DNA of 64,000 bases from a bacterium (GCA_029945725.1 JAQSDB010000011.1:62001-126000), one strand, 5' to 3'. Counted from the stretch's first letter, positions 26,022-35,648 are shown. The notes: a model not told the origin generated them from the letters alone. Translations and numbers: made by a program.

Positions 26022-27323
26022 ATGAGAAAAGAAAAAAAGGGAAGGGGGCTTGTTGGCGGTCTTCTGGCGATTGCCGCTGTTTTGGCAACAGCACAGGTTC
26101 AGGCGGTTCCCAGTTTTGCGCGTCAGACCGGTATGCCGTGTACGGCTTGTCACACGGTATTTCCCGAACTCACCAGCTTCGGCCGGAGCTTCAAGCTCAA
26201 TGGTTACACCATGACGGGCACGGCACAGGTATCGCAGGATGCCGACAAGGCGGCCTCGGGCGTCAGTGTTGACGCCAGCCCTCCATTGTCGGCCATGCTG
26301 CAGGTCGGCATTACCCATTTGTCCAAGGCAGAAGACAGCACCCAGAACAATGATGTGCAGTTTCCCCAGCAGTTCAGTCTGTTTTACGCCGGCAAGATAT
26401 CCGATCACCTCGGTGCCTTCGTGCAGATCACCTACGATCAGGCCGGTGGTGCAGTGGCTCTTGATAACACCGATGTTCGTTACGCCAATAGCACCACGAT
26501 GGCAGGCAAGGCGCTGACCTATGGCCTCACGCTGAACAACAATCCCACCGTGCAGGATTTGTGGCATTCCTCGCCGGCCTGGGGCTTCCCTTATCTCGCC
26601 TCAGGCAGCGCGCCGACTCCAACAGCATCTCCCTTCATGGGCGGACTGGGTCAGGATGTGACCGGGCTGGGTGCCTACGGGCTCTGGAACGAGATGATCT
26701 ACGCCGAGTTGTCACTCTATCGCTCGAGCCATCAGGGGCAGGCGAAGCCGGACGCTGCCAGCAGTAACACGATCACCGGTTCGGCGCCTTACTGGCGTCT
26801 GGCATGGCAGCATGCTGCCGAGAATGGTGACTACATGATGGTTGGTCTCAACGGCATGTCGATGTCCCTCATTCCTGCCGGCATCACCCCGCCTGCCGAC
26901 AAATACAGCGACAAGGTGCTTGATGCGCAGTACGAGCATCACATGAATGACAACATGCTGGTGATGCATGCCTCGGTGACCAGCGAAAAGCAGACGCTTG
27001 ATGCCAGCATGCCGGGCTTCAGTCCCACGCTGCGTACGGTGAAGCTGGATGGCAGCTATCATTGCGGCAGCAAGGCCACGACCACACTGGGCGTCTGGAA
27101 GACGACGGGTGACGAAGGTGACTACAGCGCCACTTATGGCTATGCGAATCCGGTCAGCAAACCGGACAATAGTGGCTGGATCGGCGAGGTGAGTTATCTG
27201 CCCTGGCAGAACACGCGCCTGTCGCTGCAATACACGGCCTACCGCAAGTTTGATAATTTGCCTGTCGGCCGCTCGGCTTCCGACAACAACACGACCTTCT
27301 TGCAGGGATGGGTGGTGTGGTGA
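26022..27323 (+). CDS. Cyc2-like monoheme cytochrome c fused to an outer-membrane beta-barrel
   Basis: 433 residues from an ATG with AAGGAT upstream. A signal peptide (about 1-28, ending VQA) is followed directly by PSFARQTGMPCTACH, a single CxxCH heme site at 40-44, and then by FPELTSFGRSFKLNGY. The remaining 370 residues show alternating, aromatic-rich strands and end in Trp, as outer-membrane barrels do. Order and motif resemble Cyc2, the fused cytochrome-porin that oxidises Fe(II) at the cell surface. Homologues of unknown role are also common, so iron oxidation is not shown. It stands alone, with no cytochrome partner nearby. Confidence 0.75.
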   Translation: MRKEKKGRGLVGGLLAIAAVLATAQVQAVPSFARQTGMPCTACHTVFPELTSFGRSFKLNGYTMTGTAQVSQDADKAASGVSVDASPPLSAMLQVGITHLSKAEDSTQNNDVQFPQQFSLFYAGKISDHLGAFVQITYDQAGGAVALDNTDVRYANSTTMAGKALTYGLTLNNNPTVQDLWHSSPAWGFPYLASGSAPTPTASPFMGGLGQDVTGLGAYGLWNEMIYAELSLYRSSHQGQAKPDAASSNTITGSAPYWRLAWQHAAENGDYMMVGLNGMSMSLIPAGITPPADKYSDKVLDAQYEHHMNDNMLVMHASVTSEKQTLDASMPGFSPTLRTVKLDGSYHCGSKATTTLGVWKTTGDEGDYSATYGYANPVSKPDNSGWIGEVSYLPWQNTRLSLQYTAYRKFDNLPVGRSASDNNTTFLQGWVVW

Positions 27324-27357
27324 GCAGAGTGTGAGTTGACGTGAAAGCGTCGACATG

Positions 27358-27387
27358 AAAAAGGGGCCTGATGGCCCCCTTTTTTTA
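27358..27387 (+). terminator. terminator after the cytochrome-porin gene
   Basis: AAGGGGCC-TGAT-GGCCCC is followed by seven or more T. It lies between this gene and the convergent yebC. Confidence 0.85.
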
Positions 27388-27400
27388 CAGCTGTTTTTTT

Positions 27401-28150
27401 TTACTTGTTCAGCGCCGCCATCACATCCGCAGAGAAGTCTGCATTGGTGTAGACGTTCTGCACATCATCCAGGTCTTCCAGCATGTCGATCATTTTCATG
27501 ATCTTTTCGGCCTGCTCGACATCGGTGATCTCGGCCTGCGTGGCGGCCGACATGGTGACTTCAGCGTTTTCCGGCTTGAGACCGGCAGTGGCGAGGGCAT
27601 CCATGACGGCACCGAAGGCTTCCGGTGTGGTAATCACGGTGATGCCGTCTTCCGCGGTCTGTACGTCATCGGCACCGGATTCCAGCGCCACTTCCATGAC
27701 CTTGTCTTCACTGGTGCCGGCGGGAAAAGTGATTTCGCCGCGTTTGCTGAACAGATAGGCCACCGAACCGTTGGTGCCCATATTGCCGCCATGCTTGGAA
27801 AAGGCGTGGCGTACTTCGCTGACCGTACGGTTGATGTTGTCGGTCATGGTTTCCACCAGTACCGCCACGCCACCAACGCCGTAACCTTCATAGCTGAGCT
27901 CGTCGAGCTTCTTGTCGTCTTCACCGCCGGCGCCACGCTGGATGGCGCGGTTGATGATGTCGCGCGTCATGTTGGCGGTCAGGGCCTTGGCGACAATCGC
28001 GCGCAGGCGCGGATTGTCGGATTCGCTGGGGCCGCCCATGCGGGCAGCGACCACGATTTCACGAATGTATTTGGTAAAGACCTTGCCTTTGACGGCGTCC
28101 TGACGGGCTTTGCGGTGTTTGATATTGGCCCATTTACTGTGTCCGGCCAT
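27401..28150 (-). CDS. yebC: YebC/PmpR family transcriptional regulator
   Basis: 249 residues, complete for the family, with the conserved start [23 protein letters not shown]. YebC proteins bind DNA, and relatives also help ribosomes at proline stretches. The gene sits between aspS and ruvC, its usual place, although the cytochrome-porin gene is inserted in the opposite direction between yebC and ruvC. Confidence 0.97.
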   Translation of the reverse strand: MAGHSKWANIKHRKARQDAVKGKVFTKYIREIVVAARMGGPSESDNPRLRAIVAKALTANMTRDIINRAIQRGAGGEDDKKLDELSYEGYGVGGVAVLVETMTDNINRTVSEVRHAFSKHGGNMGTNGSVAYLFSKRGEITFPAGTSEDKVMEVALESGADDVQTAEDGITVITTPEAFGAVMDALATAGLKPENAEVTMSAATQAEITDVEQAEKIMKMIDMLEDLDDVQNVYTNADFSADVMAALNK

Positions 28151-28212
28151 GCTTCATTACCTCAATCACTTTTTTGGTTTTTTTGCCCTCCCTTCAGCCG
28201 GGAGGGCGGCCA

Positions 28213-29991
28213 TTATTCTGCGGCTTTTTCCTTTTCACGCAGGCGGATACCAAGATCGCGCAACTGCTTGTTGTCCACCGGTGCCGGTGCCTGTGTCATC
28301 AGGCATTCTGCCGACTTGGTTTTCGGGAAGGCAATGACGTCGCGAATGCTGCTGGCACCCGTCATCAGCATCACCAGACGATCAAGACCGAAGGCGAGGC
28401 CACCGTGGGGCGGAGCACCATACTTCAGCGCATCGAGCAGGAAGCTGAATTTTTCATTGGCTTCCTCTTCACTGATGCCGAGGGCTTCGAACACGGCTTT
28501 CTGCATGTCCAGGTTGTAGATACGCAGGCTGCCACCGCCGAGTTCGGTGCCGTTGAGAACCATGTCATAGGCCACCGAAAGCGCGGCACCCGGATTGCTC
28601 TTCATTGTTTCCACATCGCATTTCGGCAAGGTGAAAGGGTGATGCACCGAGGTCCACTGTCCGTCGTCGATTTCCTCGAACATGGGGAAGTCGACGACCC
28701 ACAGTGGCGCCCATTCGCAGGTGAGCAGCTTGAGGTCATGGCCCAGTTTCACGCGCAACGCACCGAGGGCATCGCTGACGACTTTGGCCTTGTCGGCGCC
28801 GAAGAAGACGAGATCGCCGTTTTCGGCGCCCACGCGCCTGAGCAGATCCATGACGATGGGTTCGATGAACTTCACGATGGGCGATTGCAGGCCTTCGAGG
28901 CCGGCGGCGAGGTCGTTGACCTTGATGTAGGCAAGACCGCGGGCGCCATAAATGCCGACAAATTTGGTGTATTCGTCAATCTGGCTGCGCGGCAGGCTGG
29001 CGCCGCCCGGTACGCGCAGGGCGGCAATGCGGCCCTTGGGGTCTTTGGCCGGGCCGGCGAAGACCTTGAACTCGACGTCCTGCATGAGGTCAGCCACGTC
29101 GACCAGTTCCAGCGGAATACGCAGGTCGGGTTTGTCTGAACCAAAGCGGCGCATGGCTTCGGCATAGGTCATGCGCGGGAAGGTATCGAACTTCACGCCG
29201 AGCAGCTCATCGAACAGCTCGACCGCCATCTGCTCGGTGATGTTCATGATGTCTTCATCGGAGAGGAAGGAGGTCTCTATGTCGATCTGGGTGAATTCCG
29301 GCTGACGGTCAGCGCGCAGGTCTTCGTCGCGGAAGCATTTGGCGATCTGGTAGTAGCGATCAAAGCCCGACACCATCAACAGCTGCTTGAACAGTTGTGG
29401 TGACTGCGGCAGCGCAAAGAAGGAGCCGGGCTGGGTGCGTGAGGGCACGAGATAGTCGCGGGCGCCTTCCGGCGTGGCACGTGTCAGCACCGGGGTTTCC
29501 ACGTCGAGAAAACCGTTCTTGTCGAGGAAGGTACGGATCTTCGACGTCACCTGGGAGCGGAAGCGCATGCGCTCCAGCATTTCCGGACGACGCATGTCGA
29601 GGTAGCGGTACTTGAGGCGGATTTCTTCGCCCACAGTGACCGACTCATCATTGAGCGGGAAGGGCGGGGTTTCGGATTCGGCCAGGATGTCGATTTCCTT
29701 GCCCAGCACTTCGATCATGCCACTCGGCATTTTCGTGTTTTCAGTGCCGGCATAGCGGCGGCGCACACGGCCGGTAATCTTCAGGACGTATTCCGAACGG
29801 GACTTGTCGGCCAAGGCGAAAGCCTCGGGGGTGTCGGGATCAATCACGACCTGGACAAGGCCGTCACGGTCACGCATGTCCAGGAAGATCACGCCGCCAT
29901 GGTCGCGGCGACGGTGGACCCAGCCGGCGAGGGTCACGGTCTGGTCGATATGCTGTTCGTTCAGTTCGCCACAGTAGTGTGTGCGCATCAT
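28213..29991 (-). CDS. aspS: aspartyl-tRNA synthetase
   Basis: 592 residues, the bacterial type. An N-terminal OB-fold for the anticodon ([22 protein letters not shown]) is followed by the class II core ([11 protein letters not shown], then [18 protein letters not shown]), the inserted GAD domain and motif 3 ([13 protein letters not shown]). Two adjacent ATGs are possible starts (29991 and 29988) and no Shine-Dalgarno decides between them. Whether it is discriminating or also charges tRNA-Asn cannot be judged here. Confidence 0.98.
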   Translation of the reverse strand: MMRTHYCGELNEQHIDQTVTLAGWVHRRRDHGGVIFLDMRDRDGLVQVVIDPDTPEAFALADKSRSEYVLKITGRVRRRYAGTENTKMPSGMIEVLGKEIDILAESETPPFPLNDESVTVGEEIRLKYRYLDMRRPEMLERMRFRSQVTSKIRTFLDKNGFLDVETPVLTRATPEGARDYLVPSRTQPGSFFALPQSPQLFKQLLMVSGFDRYYQIAKCFRDEDLRADRQPEFTQIDIETSFLSDEDIMNITEQMAVELFDELLGVKFDTFPRMTYAEAMRRFGSDKPDLRIPLELVDVADLMQDVEFKVFAGPAKDPKGRIAALRVPGGASLPRSQIDEYTKFVGIYGARGLAYIKVNDLAAGLEGLQSPIVKFIEPIVMDLLRRVGAENGDLVFFGADKAKVVSDALGALRVKLGHDLKLLTCEWAPLWVVDFPMFEEIDDGQWTSVHHPFTLPKCDVETMKSNPGAALSVAYDMVLNGTELGGGSLRIYNLDMQKAVFEALGISEEEANEKFSFLLDALKYGAPPHGGLAFGLDRLVMLMTGASSIRDVIAFPKTKSAECLMTQAPAPVDNKQLRDLGIRLREKEKAAE

Positions 29992-30419
29992 GGTGTGTCA
30001 GTCCCGAGGGTAGGGCGGTCGCCACCGGAAGAAGGTGGCTGGTGCAAAGGCGCGAGATTATACCTGCACCGCCATACCTGCACCATCGCGCGGCCGTGCG
30101 GTGGTTCCTGTTCCTGTCCGCCGTGTTTTTCTGAAGGGATAATGGCTGGTGGCGAGCCCGGTGCGGCTGCGCAGGAGGCATGAAAAAGGCGGATTTCCCG
30201 GGGGAAAATTGATTTTTCAGGATAAAACAGTGGGAAAACCCTAAAAATACAGGGTTTTGCGCATCCCCACTATTGCTGCTCCCAGGTAAATCCCCTATAT
30301 ATCAAGCCAGTTCATTCATCACGCCGTATCGACGACTGAACACGATACTGACGCCAGAATGCCCTTGGCATAGACATCGGCTTAGGTGTCCACCTGAACC
30401 CTGAAAAAGGAAGATCGTA
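29992..30419. other. 428-base intergenic region with inverted repeat and promoter
   Basis: The aspS-proximal half shows nothing clear. AAAACCCT (30235-30242) and AGGGTTTT (30251-30258) form a perfect 8-bp stem, flanked by GTGGG (30230-30234) and CCCAC (30266-30270), so a longer cruciform or dyad operator is possible. It lies just upstream of the promoter of the HU-like gene. Confidence 0.5.
30273..30301 (+). promoter_or_regulatory. predicted sigma70 promoter of the HU-like gene
   Basis: TTGCTG (30273-30278) and TATATA (30296-30301) are separated by 17 bases. The dyad at 30230-30270 ends just upstream of the -35. The leader would be about 110 bases. Confidence 0.5.
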
Positions 30420-30989
30420 ATGGCCATAGCCAAAAAACCAGTTGCCAAAAAACCAGCTGCCAAACCCGCAGCAAAACCTGCTGCCAAGCCCGCAGCAAAA
30501 CCCGCTGCCAAAAAGCCGGCCGCTGTTAAAGCGCCTGCTGCCAAACCTGCTGCCAAACCTGCTGCAAAGGCTCCGGTGAAGAAAGCTGTTGCCAAACCTG
30601 CTGCTGCCAAGCCTGCCGTTAAAAAAGTGGCCGCTGCCAAGCCCGTTGTCAAAGCGCCAGTGAAGAAGTCCACTGCCGCTCTTGCTGCTGCGCATAACAA
30701 GACCCAGTTGCTGACCGAAATTGCCGAACTCACCGAGTTGACCAAGAAGCAGGTGACGGCGGTTCTGGAAGAGCTGTCCGGCCTGATCGAGCGCCATGTG
30801 AAAAAGAATGCCATTGGCCACTTCATCCTGCCAGGCATCTTCAAGATCCAGGTCGTGCGCAAGCCGGCTACCAAGGCACGCAAGGGCATCAACCCCTTCA
30901 CTGGTGAAGAAACTGTTTTCAAGGCCAAGCCAGCCCGTAACACCATCAAGGTTCGCCCCTTGAAGAAGCTCAAGGATTTCGCCGCCTGA
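30420..30989 (+). CDS. HU-like DNA-binding protein with a histone H1-like Lys/Ala/Pro tail
   Basis: 189 residues. Residues 1-85 are made almost only of Ala, Lys, Pro and Val in AAKP-type repeats, like AlgP/H1-like tails. Residues about 92-189 resemble an HU/IHF-fold domain (KTQLLTEIAELTELTKKQV, then a basic arm around RKPATKARKGINPFTGEE). AAGGAA precedes the ATG. It is probably an abundant nucleoid protein whose tail compacts DNA. The repeats can expand or contract by slippage. Confidence 0.88.
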   Translation: MAIAKKPVAKKPAAKPAAKPAAKPAAKPAAKKPAAVKAPAAKPAAKPAAKAPVKKAVAKPAAAKPAVKKVAAAKPVVKAPVKKSTAALAAAHNKTQLLTEIAELTELTKKQVTAVLEELSGLIERHVKKNAIGHFILPGIFKIQVVRKPATKARKGINPFTGEETVFKAKPARNTIKVRPLKKLKDFAA

Positions 30990-31018
30990 TTGGGCGCAAC
31001 TCCTCTGGGTACCTGAAA

Positions 31019-31045
31019 AAGGCCGGTTCATAACCGGCCTTTTTT
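31019..31045 (+). terminator. terminator after the HU-like gene
   Basis: A 10-bp stem AAGGCCGGTT/AACCGGCCTT with a 3-base loop ends in six T. Confidence 0.92.
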
Positions 31046-31163
31046 ATTGCCGGCCGGATTTCCCAAGGCTCTGTCGGCGGAGTGCCGGAGCTGTCTTTAC
31101 AGCCTGCAAGCTTTCACGTATACAGCCGGCGGAAGCGATCATTTGTTGTGTCATGAGGGTGAT

Positions 31164-31364
31164 ATGGCTGGTGAAAAATCGGAAGAGTTCGCACTGGATG
31201 AGGGCTTTAGCGAAGAAGCTCCTGCGGCTGAGTCGGACATTGAGGTTTCAAAAAGCAATGGCGTCAAAAATTCGCTGACCAGGCGACGCGTCATTGATGA
31301 CTTGCTGGAAGAACGCAAGCTGCAACGCCGGCTGCGTGACTACGATTACGACCTCGACGAATAA
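31164..31364 (+). CDS. small acidic PA3496-type protein
   Basis: 66 residues, from an ATG preceded by GAGGGTGAT. The first half is acidic and probably disordered. The second half, SLTRRRVIDDLLEERKLQRRLRDYD, is the conserved helix seen in the small Pseudomonas PA3496 family, described as a putative envelope integrity protein. The frame is open 117 bases upstream, but that part has no ribosome site. Confidence 0.75.
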   Translation: MAGEKSEEFALDEGFSEEAPAAESDIEVSKSNGVKNSLTRRRVIDDLLEERKLQRRLRDYDYDLDE

Positions 31365-31550
31365 TTCCCGGGTCTGTCTTTTGCCATCGCCCCTGCGGGG
31401 GCGGGTGGCCCTTCAGCGTTGGCGGTTCCGTTTCGATACGGTAATCACACGGCGCCTTTGATTGCCCCCTCCCTGCTTCGGGTTGCATAATCCGGTGCCC
31501 CGGCTGATCGCAAGCCGCTTCTTACATTACCTTTGAACAGGACACTCATC

Positions 31551-32147
31551 ATGGCGATTGAACTGCCTCCTCTGCCGTACGAGAAAACCGCCCTCGAGCC
31601 GCATATCTCGGCTGAAACCCTCGACTTCCACCATGGCAAGCACCACAACGCCTATGTGGTGAACCTGAACAACTTCATCAAGGGCACTGAATTCGAGAGC
31701 CAGAGCCTGGAAGCCATCATCAAGGCCGTGACCGGTGATGCAGCCAAAGCCCCCTGGTTCAACAACGCCGCCCAGGTCTGGAACCACACGTTCTACTGGA
31801 GCAGCATGAAGCCCAATGGCGGTGGCAAGCCCACGGGTGCCATTGCGGCAAAGATTGATGCCGACCTCGGCGGCTACGATAAGTTCGTCGAGCTGTTCAA
31901 GGCCGCAGCCACCACCCAGTTCGGCTCCGGCTGGGCATGGCTTGTGGTGAACAAGGACGGCAAGCTGGAAGTCACCAAGACGGCCAATGCCGACCTGCCT
32001 TCTGCTCACGGCCAGAAAGCGCTGCTCACCATCGACGTATGGGAACACGCCTACTATATCGACTACCGCAACCGTCGTCCGGACTACATCACCACCTTCC
32101 TCGACAAGCTGGTGAACTGGGATTTCGTGAACGCCAATCTGGCCTGA
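31551..32147 (+). CDS. sodB: iron superoxide dismutase
   Basis: 198 residues, cytosolic. Metal ligands are visible in FHHGKHH (His27), NHTFYW (His79) and DVWEHAYY (Asp and His). NNAAQVWNHTF and FGSGWAWL are the iron-type signatures rather than manganese-type. AGGA precedes the ATG at a spacing of about 9. A frame extension to 31533 is rejected. A GC-rich hairpin upstream (about 31387-31403) may end the small gene before it. Confidence 0.97.
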   Translation: MAIELPPLPYEKTALEPHISAETLDFHHGKHHNAYVVNLNNFIKGTEFESQSLEAIIKAVTGDAAKAPWFNNAAQVWNHTFYWSSMKPNGGGKPTGAIAAKIDADLGGYDKFVELFKAAATTQFGSGWAWLVVNKDGKLEVTKTANADLPSAHGQKALLTIDVWEHAYYIDYRNRRPDYITTFLDKLVNWDFVNANLA

Positions 32148-32176
32148 ACGAGTGGCAACGCCGTCAGGTGAGTGGC

Positions 32177-32243
32177 CTGCGACATGCTGTCGCAGCGGCT
32201 TGACCCGGTAACCGGAAAAAGGTGTCCTTGGGCACCTTTTTCT
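32177..32243 (+). terminator. sodB 3' hairpin and terminator
   Basis: CTGCGACA-TGC-TGTCGCAG (32177-32195) is a perfect 8-bp hairpin. It is followed by AAAAAGGTG...CACCTTTTT (about 32216-32241), an intrinsic terminator that lies immediately before regB. Confidence 0.8.
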
Positions 32244-32266
32244 TTGCCTCATTTTTGAATGATCCC

Positions 32267-33640
32267 ATGCCGTTTGCCGTGTTGAACGAAGCCGGTGCCA
32301 ATCACCGCAATCTGTTACGTCTGTGCCTGCTGCGCGCCATCCTCATTGTCGGGCTGGTACTGGCGGCGGCACTGGCAGAATGGCTGCAGGACATTCCGCT
32401 GCTGCATGACAGGGGCATCCTGCTCGTGCTGCTGCTGCTCACGGCGTTCAATGCCTGGACCCTGCTGCGGCTGAAGCGGGGCGGACCGGTCAGCGAAGGC
32501 GAACTGTTTGCACAATTGCTGGTGGACGTGGCGTTGATGACGCTGGTGTTCTATCGCACGGGCGGCTCGACCAATCCTTTTGTTTCTTATTATCTCGTGC
32601 CGCTGACAATTGCCGCGGCGACCCTGCGCTTCGGTTTTACCGTGGTTCTTGCGCTGTTCACGTTGTCGGCCTACAGCCTTTTGCTCTACCGCTATATTCC
32701 CTTCGCGCCCTTCAGCGGCATGACGGGGCACGACATGGGCGCCATGCACGGCGGTCACGTCATGGAGATGATGTCGGCCGATCCTCATGCGGGTCATTAC
32801 ATCACCCTGCACCAGACGGTGGCAGGCGGTGGCGGATTCAATCTTCATGTCTTTGGCATGTGGCTGAACTTTTTGCTGAGCGCCAGCCTGATCACTTTTT
32901 TTGTCACGCGCATGAGCAGTGCGCTGCGTGAGCAGGACCGGCAGCTGGCCGAGCAGCAGCAACATCTTTTGCAGCGTGAGCAGGTAGTGGCACTGGGCGC
33001 ACTGGCCGCGGGTGCCGCCCATGAGCTCGGAACGCCACTGTCGACGATGACGGTGATTGCCCGCGATATTGAAAGCGATCTCCCCGCGGATTCACCGCTG
33101 CGCGAGGATATGGCCACGTTGCGCCGCCAGCTTGCGCTGTGTCGCGATATTCTCAATGACTTGCGCGCACAGGCCGCCACTGATGCACCGCGCCTGCTCC
33201 TGTCCCGCTTTGTTCGCGCGGCCGTTGAGCGTATGGAAGTTGTGCATCCGCAGCGCACTTTCCTGCTGGATCCCGCGCTGCCGGAATGCAGCGTGCAACC
33301 GCCGGCTACCTTGCAGCAGGTGCTGGTCAATCTGCTCGATAATGCGGCTGCCGCTGCACAGGCGGTTGTTAAAATCACACTGCGCGATGAGCAGGGAAAC
33401 TGTGTGCTGGATATCGAGGATGACGGTGCCGGCATTGCTCCCGATATTGCGGCGCGTCTGGGCCAGCCTTTTGTCAGTGACAAGCATGACGGCCTCGGCC
33501 TCGGTTATTTTCTCAGTCATGCCAGCATCAACCAGCTCGGTGGCAGCATTCGTCTGGCGTCACGTCCGGAAGGTGGTACGCGCACGCAGCTGTGCGTGCC
33601 ATGGTCGGCATTGCAGCGTCAGCCAGTGGAGCCGGCATGA
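32267..33640 (+). CDS. regB: RegB/PrrB-type redox-sensing histidine kinase
   Basis: 457 residues. Six membrane helices carry GGSTNPF at 99-105, the ubiquinone-binding heptapeptide of RegB. A phosphoacceptor His252 lies in AAGAAHELGTPLSTM, Cys292 in ALCRDIL matches the redox-active RegB cysteine, and an ATPase domain (about 350-450; DDGAGI) completes the kinase. A Met/His-rich loop (about 152-182) lies in the sensor part. It should respond to the quinone pool and thiol oxidation. The stop overlaps the regA start (ATGA). Confidence 0.93.
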   Translation: MPFAVLNEAGANHRNLLRLCLLRAILIVGLVLAAALAEWLQDIPLLHDRGILLVLLLLTAFNAWTLLRLKRGGPVSEGELFAQLLVDVALMTLVFYRTGGSTNPFVSYYLVPLTIAAATLRFGFTVVLALFTLSAYSLLLYRYIPFAPFSGMTGHDMGAMHGGHVMEMMSADPHAGHYITLHQTVAGGGGFNLHVFGMWLNFLLSASLITFFVTRMSSALREQDRQLAEQQQHLLQREQVVALGALAAGAAHELGTPLSTMTVIARDIESDLPADSPLREDMATLRRQLALCRDILNDLRAQAATDAPRLLLSRFVRAAVERMEVVHPQRTFLLDPALPECSVQPPATLQQVLVNLLDNAAAAAQAVVKITLRDEQGNCVLDIEDDGAGIAPDIAARLGQPFVSDKHDGLGLGYFLSHASINQLGGSIRLASRPEGGTRTQLCVPWSALQRQPVEPA

Positions 33641-34170
33641 TGCAGCGCATTCTGATTGTTGATGATGACGATGTTTTTCGCGGCGCACTGGCGCGTGCAT
33701 TTACGCGTCGCGGATTCACTCCGCTACTGGCGGCCACGGTTGATGAGGCCTGCACACTGACGCGTGAGCAGGCACCCGACGCCTGTGTGCTTGATCTCAA
33801 GCTCGGCCATGAGTCGGGGCTGCATCTGCTGCCTGAACTCCTGCGCCTGCAGCCGCATATGAAGATTGTGGTGCTGACCGGTTATGCCAGCATCGCCACC
33901 GCAGTGGAGGCGGTAAAGCAGGGCGCCCTCAACTATCTGGCCAAGCCTGCCGATGCCGATGAAATCCTCGCGGCCTTCCTGCCGGCCCGCATCATGGCCA
34001 GTACGGCGGTGATGGAAACGCCGCCCATGTCTGTCGACAGGCTGGAGTGGGAGCATATCCAGAAAGTGCTGAACGAGAATGCCGGCAATATTTCCGAAAC
34101 AGCGCGTGCCCTTGGCATGCATCGTCGTACGCTGCAGCGCAAGCTGCAAAAACGTCCGGTCAAAAGATAG
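33637..34170 (+). CDS. regA: RegA/PrrA-type response regulator
   Basis: 177 residues. The receiver domain (about 3-118) has acidic residues DDDD near 9-12, the phosphorylation Asp53 and the conserved Lys in YLAKPAD. A short linker leads to a Fis-type helix-turn-helix (about 140-172, NISETARALGMHRRTLQRKLQ), nearly invariant in RegA/RoxR. It probably controls respiration and other redox-dependent genes. It is coupled to regB. Confidence 0.95.
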   Translation: MMQRILIVDDDDVFRGALARAFTRRGFTPLLAATVDEACTLTREQAPDACVLDLKLGHESGLHLLPELLRLQPHMKIVVLTGYASIATAVEAVKQGALNYLAKPADADEILAAFLPARIMASTAVMETPPMSVDRLEWEHIQKVLNENAGNISETARALGMHRRTLQRKLQKRPVKR

Positions 34171-34301
34171 GGCGGGCGTTTCCTGTTCGCCGTCGTTCCC
34201 GCATCAATGCCAGGAATTGACGTGATGCCATGATGGCGGTTTGCGCTATCGCACGTCCGGCCTGATACTGGCTTTTACGTCAAGAGATCATTCTGTCTGC
34301 C

Positions 34302-34808
34302 ATGTCCCGCTATCGTCCTCCTGCTGCTCCGCGTACTGCCCTGATTACCCCCGAGGGCCGCAAGGTCCTCAAGGACGAGTATGATTTTCTCTGGTTCAAG
34401 CGCCGTCCCGAGGTTACCCGTGCCGTTTCAGAAGCTGCTGCCATGGGTGACCGCTCGGAGAATGCGGAATATATCTACGGCAAGAAGCTGTTGCGCGAAA
34501 TCGACAGCCGTATCCGCTTTCTCATGAAACGTCTGGAGGAGCTCAAGGTGGTCGATACGCTGCCTGGTGATCCTGGCCGCATTTATTTCGGGGCTGTGGT
34601 GGAGATTGAGGAGGCTGCGACGGGCGAGGTGTTGAAGCTGCGCATTGTCGGTCCGGATGAAACCGATGCCGCCAAAGGCTGGATCAGTATTGATGCCCCG
34701 ATGGCGCGCGCCCTGCTGAAGAAGGCCGTGGACGATGAGGTGGTGGTGGAGCGGCCGGATGGCCGTGGCGTTTTTTATGTGCTGTCGGTTTCTTATCCGG
34801 GCGTATAA
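34302..34808 (+). CDS. greB: transcription elongation factor GreB
   Basis: 168 residues. The N-terminal coiled coil carries [20 protein letters not shown], with the acidic tip that reaches the RNA polymerase active site. The C-terminal FKBP-like domain follows ([21 protein letters not shown]). YIYGKK, not the GreA variant, marks it as GreB. It rescues backtracked polymerase. Confidence 0.95.
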   Translation: MSRYRPPAAPRTALITPEGRKVLKDEYDFLWFKRRPEVTRAVSEAAAMGDRSENAEYIYGKKLLREIDSRIRFLMKRLEELKVVDTLPGDPGRIYFGAVVEIEEAATGEVLKLRIVGPDETDAAKGWISIDAPMARALLKKAVDDEVVVERPDGRGVFYVLSVSYPGV

Positions 34809-34833
34809 AAAAACCGGCTTCTGCCGGTTTTTT
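34807..34833 (+). terminator. terminator after greB
   Basis: A 10-bp stem AAAAACCGGC/GCCGGTTTTT with a TTCT loop has T runs on either strand's 3' side, so it may also serve the convergent dedA gene. Confidence 0.9.
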
Positions 34834-34841
34834 ATGGGTAA

Positions 34842-35477
34842 TCAGCGTGCTTTTCTTTTCGCCAGCATGTGCCTGAGCCAGGTAATCATTCCCGGCATGA
34901 CACTGATGCCGATAATGGCCAGAACAATCGCGGAAAAATTCTGCTTGAAGAAAGGAAGGTTGCCGAGGCCGTAACCCATCCATACGCAGATGCTGACCCA
35001 GAGGGCGCCACCGATGATGTCGAAGGTCAGGAAACGCCGGTAGGGCATGGCACCAACGCCGGCGACAAAAGGCGTGAAGGTGCGCACGATGGGCATGAAG
35101 CGGGCAATGATGACGGCCTGGGCGCCATGCCGGTCGAAAAAAATCTGGGTTTGTTGCAGGTAATTGCGTTTGATCCAGCGCGAATCCCTTTCGTACACCT
35201 TCGGCCCGATGGTGCGGCCTATGAAGTAATTGCAGTTATCCCCCAGCACGGCGGCAGTAAACAGCAGGCCAGTCAGCAAAAAGGGATTCATTTTACCGGC
35301 GGCTGCCAGGGCACCGGCCGCAAACAGCAGGCTGTCACCTGGCAACAGGGGCATCACCACTACGCCGGTTTCCACAAAAACAATCAGGAACAGCAGGGCA
35401 TAAATCCACACGCCATAGGCAGCCAGAAAACCCTCAAGGTGGTGATCAATGTGCAGGATGAAATCGATGAGTTCCAT
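34842..35477 (-). CDS. DedA-family membrane protein
   Basis: 211 residues, with about five membrane segments. Family motifs are FVETGVVVMPLLPGDSLLFAAGALAA, GRTIGPKVYER and ARFMPIVRTFTPFVAGVGAMPYRRF, holding the conserved acidic and Arg residues. DedA proteins recycle undecaprenyl phosphate or flip phospholipids. MELIDFILHID is the usual start; the frame extends upstream to 35546 without support. Confidence 0.93.
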   Translation of the reverse strand: MELIDFILHIDHHLEGFLAAYGVWIYALLFLIVFVETGVVVMPLLPGDSLLFAAGALAAAGKMNPFLLTGLLFTAAVLGDNCNYFIGRTIGPKVYERDSRWIKRNYLQQTQIFFDRHGAQAVIIARFMPIVRTFTPFVAGVGAMPYRRFLTFDIIGGALWVSICVWMGYGLGNLPFFKQNFSAIVLAIIGISVMPGMITWLRHMLAKRKAR

Positions 35478-35648
35478 AAAACGGCAATACTCGTAATAAC
35501 AGCTCTGGAAAAAACACTGTTGGGAGAACACGCTCCGGAGAGCCACAGGTGAACAGGCGCTTCAGGAAGGACATGCGATGCTAGCAGTCATGCTTTTCTG
35601 CGTCAGCCCGGTCTGACGAGATTTTTCCCGGCTTTCAGGTGCAATAGC

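Noticed and set aside
28185-28207. GCCCTCCC...GGGAGGGC hairpin between aspS and yebC
   Set aside because: On the minus strand it is followed by A, not T, so it is not a terminator of aspS. Role unclear.
30312-31031. Minus-strand frames opposite the HU-like gene, with Gly/Leu/Ala repeats
   Set aside because: The repeats are the reverse image of the AAKP coding repeats.
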